Below the pieces are notes generated by a model. It was not told where the DNA came from. It saw only the letters and a program-made list of their open reading frames with translations, and did not search any database. Source: Didymodactylos carnosus (lineage: Eukaryota > Rotifera > Eurotatoria > Philodinida > Philodinidae). Taken from it: 64,000 nt of DNA. Below, in pieces: positions 56,001 through 64,000 of this stretch. Position numbers and translations under genes: made by a program. How positions within the stretch are numbered: the stretch's first letter is position 1; each line of letters opens with the position of its first letter. The stretch lies in NCBI GenBank assembly GCA_905250885.1, contig CAJNOQ010000094.1:1-64000 (forward strand). The letters run 5' to 3'.

Positions 56001-59000
56001 AATATTTATCATCTTGCATCGATTCTTTTAATTCATCAGCCTAAATTTTAATAACAAAATAATCATAAATGACTAGCATTGAAACTAAATTAACAGCACA
56101 TACTTTTTGACTAAGATTTGCAAATGATAAATTGTTAAATGTAAATGAGACTTTATCTTGAATGCTTTCGGGTGGTGGTGGGACACGAACTTTTTCATAA
56201 CTTGGTGCTTTTAATAATGAACTAATATTTGCACTTTGAGCTACAGATGGCTGAAAAGAAAATTGAAAATAGAGATCGTTGTTTTAATGGCAAAAAGAAA
56301 GAAAGCAAGATGCCGTACTATTACGCCTGTCGTTGTATTAGCTCTCGTCGTAGAATATGGTGGAAGTTGGTTCGGTATTTGTGTTGCATTTATTTTTGGA
56401 AAGGTACTTTGTACATTTGGCAATGGTGATAATGATTGTTGGTTACTACTAGACAATAATGTTGACTGTTGTGGAGTTGGTGTTAGTGTTCGTGTTTGTT
56501 GTTGTTGTAAACTGATTAATTGATTGTTATTTAGTTGATTAGGCGGATATTCACCTAATGCACCGTAATCAATATAATCTCGAAGATTCGATGGTAAATC
56601 GCGGTAGGATTGAGCAGTTTTGAATAATTGACAATACTGAATATTCTCACGAAGTCTAAAAACAAGCAACATAATCGTTAAACACAAAATATGTTACTCA
56701 AATTTCCAAATTTTTTCTACCTTAATTTACAACGTTCGAGTGCTGTCACAGCAAATACAAATAAATTATGTGATGGTGGTTTTTTTAAACCTTCGTTAAT
56801 AGCTCGAAAAGCGGCAGTAATAATTTGTGGTGGTAACAGATTACGTTCGACTAAACCACCAAATAATTGAGCCGTTAAATGTAATTCTCGCTCGGGATAT
56901 TGTGGATAAAATTTATACTCATCAAATAAATTTTTTACACCATTGTGAAACACATCCTAAAAAAATTATTTTAGTTTTTAATTATTGAAAAGAAAATTTT
57001 ACCTTTTCTCTTGGAATTGTCGACTCTCGACAACGAGTGAATATGTCAAGAAAGTCATCAACAGTAATTGGTGGTGGATTATTTGTTTTGCTGTATAAAC
57101 GTTTAAAATAAACATCAACATCGGCAATATCTGAATTTGATAAATGACTAGAGGCGGATACACCGGCTATGTTGTTGGCACCTGTATTTCCCATGTGTTG
57201 ACTTAACAGTGGATCATTGGTCAAGGCATTCAAATTGCCTAGAACACAAGAGAAGCATGAGTATCTACTTACTATCATGCGTAATCATCGTACAATACAA
57301 TCGTACAAAACATCGTAATCAACTAGTACAATTGAACAGTTTTCTTAAGCCGCTTAAAACCAAGATTATATTCTCTTCACTTCTAGTCGCAGTATTTACG
57401 ATTGTGATCTGCTATAGATTCGTATTATTCTAGCAGACGTTCAAAAACTGTTGAAGCTGATCTCTAAGATGATTGTATCGTAAAAAAAGTCACGATAAGC
57501 CACTTTAAAATGTGATTTTCTTAAAAATGTTATGCGTCTGCTTCACAACTTAAACTCCCCGAGTTATTTTCAGGCTGTACTGAATACTCAAGATTTCCAT
57601 CATCAATATTCGATAACGAACAATATAAAAACAAAAACAACAACAATAAGATTAATTTTTTTATTCTCACACTTGAGCATAATAGTGTTCGAAGAAACGA
57701 TCATCAGCCACAGAAAAAGAAAAAAAAAACACGAAGAAACAAAAGAAAAAAAAAGCAATTCTCAATCTATAAACTCATCAAGTTGCAGTTCCACAAAAAA
57801 AAAAAAAGAGAAGAGAAAAATAAATATCTGCGTGCAGATTCCACTCGTTTATTTCGATATGTGTCTACGTGCGGATGAAAGAATTCAATGCAAAAAAAAA
57901 AGGAAATAATTATAATTGTAAAAAATGTCTCATGCCTTCTATTTTCTCACTAAGTATGTTTTCATTTGTTGTTGCCAATAATAATATCGATTCCATTATT
58001 TGAATCAAAACAACAACAACACATAAAGACTGTGAACAGTCTAGACAATTTACAGTTTTCTCTTGTTTTACTGTGTGCGCGTGTGTATTGAAAGAGACTT
58101 TATGAAGAGAAAATAAATACTGTATACTTGTCTTTCGTATGAAAAAGCATCCCTCGTGTACAAAAGGAAAACCTAGTTAAGGGTGATGCACATGGTTTAT
58201 TTTGATTTTTAATTTTGGTATGTATGAGTCACTGATTTGTTTATCAAAAAAAGAAATCTTTGTCAAGAAAACTTTTCTTTCAGGACTAGTGTCAATCGTA
58301 TAGGTATAAAATATAAAGTTTAACTATTTGCGCTTCGTTCTCGCGTCTATTGTCTACGATGTTCTTCTCTATCCTTTTCTTTAACATACATATATTTTTC
58401 CACTATAAAACGTATAGAAAGAAATTCGGTTCAGAAGAAAAAGACAACATGTATCTAATGTGACTATGTACAGGCAATGATGAAGATGAAAACATAAAAA
58501 GAGAAGAAAATTATATAGAACTCAAAACCAGATAGAAAAAAAATGTAGATCATATTTCACCACATAATTAGAACTGGGTATAAGAAAATTTCATGTCAAA
58601 TCTGCAAAAATAAAACTTTTAGGATGTATATCTCTGACAACTTAGATGTTCAAACAAAAAAAAAGAAATATTTGTACGTTCCATAGTGTTGAAAAGACAT
58701 TTTTTCCAAAGAGAACAAACTACTGGAATTTCTTCGATTTTCATAAGTTGGTGCACAAACGACTAGAAAAGATAAATTTTTCGTTCCGAGTAGGAAAACA
58801 TCACTGAGTAAGTGAGTAATATAAAAAAAGAACTTACTACTAGAAATTTCTAAGAAGATCAAAATTATAACGTAAGAAAATGAAATTAAGCTTAATTATT
58901 TAACATAATGGAAATCCACTATAAAGAATTTTTTCGAAAATGAGCTTTTTAACAATATTAATACTAATTTCAATGTAATGCGTACTTAGATTTGTTCAAT

Positions 59001-62000
59001 TAACGTGTTTACTTTAAAACAGGAAGTCTTTATTCAAGAAATTTATCAGCTAGACAAAAATTGCGAGTTAAAAACCACGAGGTTATATACCATTACATCG
59101 CACTGATTAATAGCATGTTATATTATTCGGTTTTATGATCATCATTTGTCCGTTTTCTATACTGTGTAATACGATCGTGTTAAAATAATAATTACTTGTA
59201 ACCATCTGTTCGAGAGAGAAAGAAAGAAAACAGCTGATGTTAAAATCAACTGATATATTGTAGAGAAAGTGCAGAATTTGAGGATTTAGAGAACTGCCGA
59301 ATATAGAATATAGAATAGCTTGCGAACATCATCGAAAAAGAACAAAATTAATCGAAATAAAGTGAGAAATCTCATTTTCAGACTGGAAACTACCATTGAT
59401 TTCTGTTACTAAGCATAAGGTGCATGTATGAGAGCAAGTTCTGTTCTATTCTGAATATAGATTTGTACGTTTTTTCATATATTAAGAAAAAGGACTTTAT
59501 CCTATAAATATACATCAGTTATTTTCTCATTCACTTCAATGCACCATATTACTATGAGAATGTGGACACCAATGTCCAGAAACCACCCAAAGATTTTGAC
59601 ACTTTTCCAACTTATTAGATGAATTTTCACAAGATACTTTATGCATTTTGGCGATATGACAGATTCTCTAAGATTCTGTAAGCTCGCTAGGTTCCCAGAT
59701 TCAATATCTTATCGAGTGAGAAGAGAATGCATGACTGTTACAGTCAACTTTATAATTATCTGTCAGTACTTACAAAAAAAATAAAAACGAAATCAATACA
59801 GCTACTTCACCATAAGATTTGAAATTGCTAATCGGTGAAAAGTAATTTTTTTTTTACGATGTATGTTCTTACCTTGTGATCGAGAAATGTTCATTGATGT
59901 ACGAGGAAATATATTTGAGCCTGTTGGTGATTGCATAAAGGACTGTGCAGGAAACATCTGCTGTTGTTGTTGCTGTTGTGCTAGAGGTAATGACATCTGA
60001 CGTTGATTTGTTGGCTCGGATAATTGGTTCGTTGGGTGTGTCGGATTACTATTAAATATATTCGACGGACTCAAAGATATGGGTGGATAATTTGTCTGTG
60101 AAGATGGATTAAATAATGGATTTGTAACATTCTGATACATAGACGATGGCTGATTTTCTTGATCTTTTATTCCTGTCGGAGTGCCATTGTTCATTCGTGA
60201 TATTGCAGGCATCATACCACTTGACGGTTGTGTTTGCTGTGTGAGAGCTGACGAAGAAGTTCCCGTTTGCAGTGGCGGCGGTGTTGGGTTATTTGTAGAT
60301 TGTGCTAAACGGTGTTGTTCAGCTGTTATCAATGACGCATTGTTTAACATGGTGTGAATTTCTTGTGCTAAATCAGCGCTGACACTAGATGTTGTTGCGT
60401 GCAATACAGTTAAAATGATCATTATTGTGTCATGATTAATCAATGGTTTAAATATCGGTATTCCATTTGTTATTTCACCATTATTCGTCTCTTTGAGATT
60501 TGTTGCTGATAATTGTGGAACTTTTTTACGTAAAAATTGTATGGTATTTTGAACAAACATTTCCTAACATCAGAATAATATACATACACAATCAGAGTCG
60601 TTTAACACAAGAGAAATACGTACTTGATGATCACGTAGTTTATCTGATAACCATTTATCTAATTTTAAATAGCCACGTCTGGATGCTAAACAGGCTAGGT
60701 CGATAATAAATGGCATAGGTTGTGCATTTAATAATGTTGGTAATGTTTTTAAATCTTGCACAACTTCTAATACACGACTTAAACGTTGTTGTTGATCACT
60801 TTCGCTTGAACGATTATACCAATCAGCCATCGATGTTAAAAGTGTTGTACGTAAAGCTGTTGTATGATGCTAGAGAAAATGAAAAAATCAGCAACAAGTG
60901 AGCACAAGAGTGACCAAAAGCAACTGATCAATTAAAACTTCCACAAAAAGGATAAGTGATCATGAGATACTTGAAAGACTAGAGAGTTAAATTTTCAAAA
61001 TTTAACTCTCCTTAATCCAAAACATACTTGAGAATTCCATATGTAGTTCAGTATAGCATTTGAATTTGGACTATTTGGAAGAAATGACGGTATTAAAATT
61101 TGTAACAGTTCCTGTTTTAACGAATCCCAAATATTCTAAATAATAAGACATTTATCATTTATACGCGTCCTGATAAGTGAAAAGACAAGTTATCTTACAG
61201 GTAGTTGCAGTAAGCCAAGTAAAAGAACTTCTGCGCAACGTTGTAGAGCAATTTTAAATAGTTCTAATGTTGGTTGATATAATCCCGACTCTGATATTCG
61301 TAACAAACATTCCAACAAATTTAATGAACGCCTTAATACAATTTAAAAAAGTAATAGTTGTGTCTCATTTTGTTCAGGTACTATTAGATTCTTACCAAGT
61401 CCATGTTTCTTTACTATCATCTGGTGGATGTTTTAAACAATCGATGTTCACAGGATGAGCGGGATAATCACCAAAACAAAATATATCCGGATTGCGTATG
61501 GCTTGAGCAAACCAAGATAACTAAAACAACGATGAGAAAAATTGACGGTATTATTGTAATGTAAAATAGCAATATTCAAAGATAAATGGTACAAAAAATC
61601 GTACTTGGCCTTCAGCATTATGCCATCGTGTATAAAGCAAATCAATTGGGATTCCATCTGGTAAAGCACGTTTAAAAGCATTCACAATCAATACCAGTGA
61701 CTGACGATCTTTTATGATGAAGCCATTATAGTCCATTTCTTTTAAAACATCTTTCCAATTCATATTTGGTGCCTATAGACGATAACAGAAAAAGAAGGAT
61801 GAATTAATTACAAGAAAAAAAATAAGATTATTCATCTTACCAAATCATTCACAGCATGAACAAATATTTCAACATTCCATGTTTGTGATTGATTTGTCGG
61901 TTTTTCACTGTTATTCGATTCTTGACTGTTTAAATTCTGTCAAAGAAAAAACAACAATAGTTTAACGATTTCTTGCTGTTGTGTGGTATCAGGTACGCAC

Positions 62001-63399
62001 ATAAATAACTGTATTTTCGATTAAACCATTATGCGTTTTAGCCATAGCACCGAGTATTCTAGCTATATTCAGTGGTTTAATTTCTTGAACACCAAATTGC
62101 ACGAGAGCATTTCGACATTCTTCGATGCTGAAAAAAACTATAATCAATATTTTATTACAAATAAGTTGGCAATACAATTACCTGCTAGTGAAACTATAAC
62201 CCATTTCGATTACAACATCAGCGAGCGATGCATCCATTTGCCACTAAGAAAAACAAAAGGATTTAGAATAAGAAAAAGATGTATCGGTGTTTATAGTCCA
62301 TTGCATACCACAGCTGTTGATAAACTACTTGAATCTGACAATAATTGATTTGGTGTTGAATTAAATGATGTGGGATAAAGTAATGGTGATAAAATAACAT
62401 GACCAAGAGATAATCGTTCTTTTGGATATTCTAAACATTATTTAAAAGTGTTGTTAGATAATTTATGAAAAGTAAATAAACGAATGTTAATACCTTTTCT
62501 TAATAGTGTAACTAATTGTTCATAATGTTCAGGTTTAATTAGAGGATCTATTGTTTTTGATGTTGCTACAACATCTGTAGTCGACGATGTGGACGATGAC
62601 TGTGTCGATGGTTCAGCCAATTGTTTGATATGAACAAGAAGAGAGTGAAGAAGTTCAACGGGTAAATCGTTTAAACCAGTTTCGGTTGCGGCATTATCTA
62701 TAGAAAACGAAAAAATAGAATACTTCATTTTGAACAAGAAACCAATCACAACAAACGTTGCAATACATACCAAATTCAAGTGTAATACGTAACAGTTCTG
62801 GCAATTTTTGTCGTATATACTCGGTTGATACACTAGCTAAATCTTGATTTGTTGAATGTTCTAGGGCTAGTGCAAATAATATTTCTTGTATTGGACTTAA
62901 TTTGAGCAATTTGCATATAGTTGAGAAAAAACTTGACGTTACTTTCCATAACTAGTGAAGAAAAAAAGAAAACACATAGTCATTGTACAGACGAGGTATA
63001 AATAAGAGTTTCTAAGTTTGGCTTTCTACCTTTTGTGTTATTGCTGTATCGAATGAATAACAAACCAATGTAACAAAATTTGGTCTCGATATTAAGGACG
63101 GAACTTCTTGTACTAAATATTGGACATGGATACTATCGCGATTTTTGGGATTATTACTATCGAGTGTAAAATCGATATTTGTAATTAATGTACGATATAG
63201 ATGCCGTTCAGCTTCGAAGCCATGAGTTGATATAAGCTAAAAGCAAAATTGAATGAATGTAAGACAAAATTGAATGATGTTAAAAGAATTCTCTTACTGT
63301 AGTTATTTCAGACACAGCTGCTTTGAAATTTTTCTTTGATAACGTTTGCACAGTATAGGATATTTGTGCTAGCGCTATGGATAGCGAATCCAAATTCAT
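50054..63399 (-). CDS. CNOT1: CCR4-NOT complex scaffold subunit 1
   Basis: CNOT1 scaffolds the cytoplasmic deadenylase complex. The model has 36 exons and 2568 aa (human 2376), all in phase. Exon ends (minus): 63399-63298, 63236-63030, 62951-62771, 62697-62494, 62430-62309, 62243-62182, 62127-62001, 61936-61841, 61772-61605, 61520-61396, 61331-61199, 61135-61028, 60869-60624, 60563-59873, 57238-57003, 56956-56721, 56655-56325, 56250-56104, 56040-55858, 55799-55683, 55620-55510, 55443-55309, 55040-53847, 53625-53437, 53370-53219, 53162-53054, 52995-52841, 52786-52408, 52107-51704, 51638-51515, 51418-51317, 51254-50997, 50810-50561, 50494-50362, 50297-50163, 50108-50054. The start [15 protein letters not shown] matches family N-termini. 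Domains: N-terminal HEAT region (1-700), Asn/Gln/Pro-rich linker (700-860), TTP-binding MIF4G-like region (880-1040, [19 protein letters not shown]), CAF1-binding MIF4G (1150-1350, [17 protein letters not shown]), CNOT9-binding helices (1500-1700, [11 protein letters not shown]), and NOT1 C-terminal domain ([33 protein letters not shown]). A Ser/Thr/Asn-rich insert near 1970-2015 replaces a shorter vertebrate segment. Confidence 0.96.
57239..59872 (-). other. Unusually long CNOT1 intron (2.6 kb)
   Basis: All other introns of this gene lie between about 55 bp and 270 bp. This one has a GTAAGA donor and a TTCTAG acceptor with matching phase 1. It separates the low-complexity linker from the TTP-binding domain. 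It contains A-rich tracts but no repeat ends or coding content that I can recognise; open frames at 57532-57909 and 58650-58862 are low-complexity. Confidence 0.75.
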
Positions 63400-64000
63400 C
63401 CCTTGAGGATGATGTGGAGACAGATTCAACTTTCAACGATTAAAATATTCTTTAAAATACTTAGTTATAACTGAAAAGATGTTATACTTTTATCAATCTT
63501 TTTTTTGATTTTAAAGCACGAACAACCACAGAATAAAAATTTATGTGACAAAATATATCTGAAACAAGTAAAAACACATGCGTGTCTCAATCTACTCAAA
63601 ACTACGCAGAAAAAAGGTAATAGTAATAGTAATAATCATAATAATTTATTTTAATCATCAATGGGTGAAAGTTCATCAAAGATTATAATCTGCAAGACGA
63701 TGACTCCCGCTAAGATCTAGGTGTACATAAAAGAGCATAACAAGAAAAGTAAAATAAATAAATAGGAAAAAACCAAACCAAGAATGAAAAAGAAAGAAAA
63801 AGTAAACAACAACTACAAACATCGAATGTAGAACGATGACGTCATGTGCCCCATAGCATCGAATAGTCCAAGCCTTATTCTCTATAAACATGTTTCTCTT
63901 TCGCTTCATCTCATTGAACTCAAAGAAACTTTATCTTTTGGCTGAAACAGTGAGCAAAAAAGCTCTCCATTCTTCGTACATCCAGTTATTTCGTTTGAAA
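63400..64000. other. CNOT1 5' region
   Basis: About 600 bp upstream of the CNOT1 ATG. AT-rich, with no second gene supported. A CRE-like palindrome lies at 63837-63844. Confidence 0.5.
63837..63844. promoter_or_regulatory. CRE-type palindrome TGACGTCA
   Basis: A perfect TGACGTCA, the full CREB/ATF consensus, sits about 440 bp upstream of the CNOT1 ATG. A perfect 8-mer is unlikely but not remarkable in 64 kb, so use as a promoter element is inference. Confidence 0.35.

Noticed and set aside
57532-57909. 125-codon plus-strand frame in the CNOT1 intron
   Set aside because: It is Lys/Ser-rich because of A-rich simple sequence and has no recognisable protein features.

Overview
The window is nuclear DNA from a small invertebrate animal. 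It is very AT-rich, and its genes carry many short GT-AG introns, mostly 55-75 bp. The gene set is metazoan: a seven-cadherin-repeat protocadherin, a TTLL6/13-type tubulin polyglutamylase, PEX6, a proteasomal ATPase, a mitochondrial alanyl-tRNA synthetase and full-length CNOT1. Compact introns plus this composition fit a bdelloid rotifer such as Rotaria or Adineta. That assignment is inference, because no diagnostic marker was seen.

Layout. Positions 1-3979 hold a 60-bp tandem repeat, a candidate two-exon micro-gene (782-1098) and one degraded coding fragment. A TTLL6/13-like gene lies on the plus strand (3980 to about 8540) and runs tail-to-tail into a protocadherin gene on the minus strand (14715-9259). 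Positions 14716-35303 are a gene-poor stretch of about 20.6 kb with microsatellites and one exon-like reading frame near 29.4 kb. Next comes a pair of nested terminal-inverted-repeat elements (35306-37139). All remaining genes are on the minus strand: PEX6 (40100-37276), a repeat-built spacer (40156-42358), PSMC5/Rpt6 (44394-42366), AARS2 (48410-44735) and CNOT1 (63399-50054, 36 coding exons).

The genes are housekeeping or cell-biology genes and do not form one pathway. They serve cilia and microtubules (TTLL), adhesion (protocadherin), peroxisome import (PEX6), proteolysis (PSMC5), mitochondrial translation (AARS2) and mRNA deadenylation (CNOT1). I built exon models by hand, checking splice phase at every junction. 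The models for PEX6, PSMC5, AARS2, CNOT1 and the protocadherin close in frame. The unresolved points are the 5' ends of AARS2 and PEX6 and the 3' end of the TTLL gene.

I found no convincing new biological system. The most interesting material is repeat architecture: a recent foldback element inserted into one arm of an older TA-flanked element, and a rearranged repeat block between PEX6 and PSMC5 that coincides with an apparently short PEX6 N-terminus.
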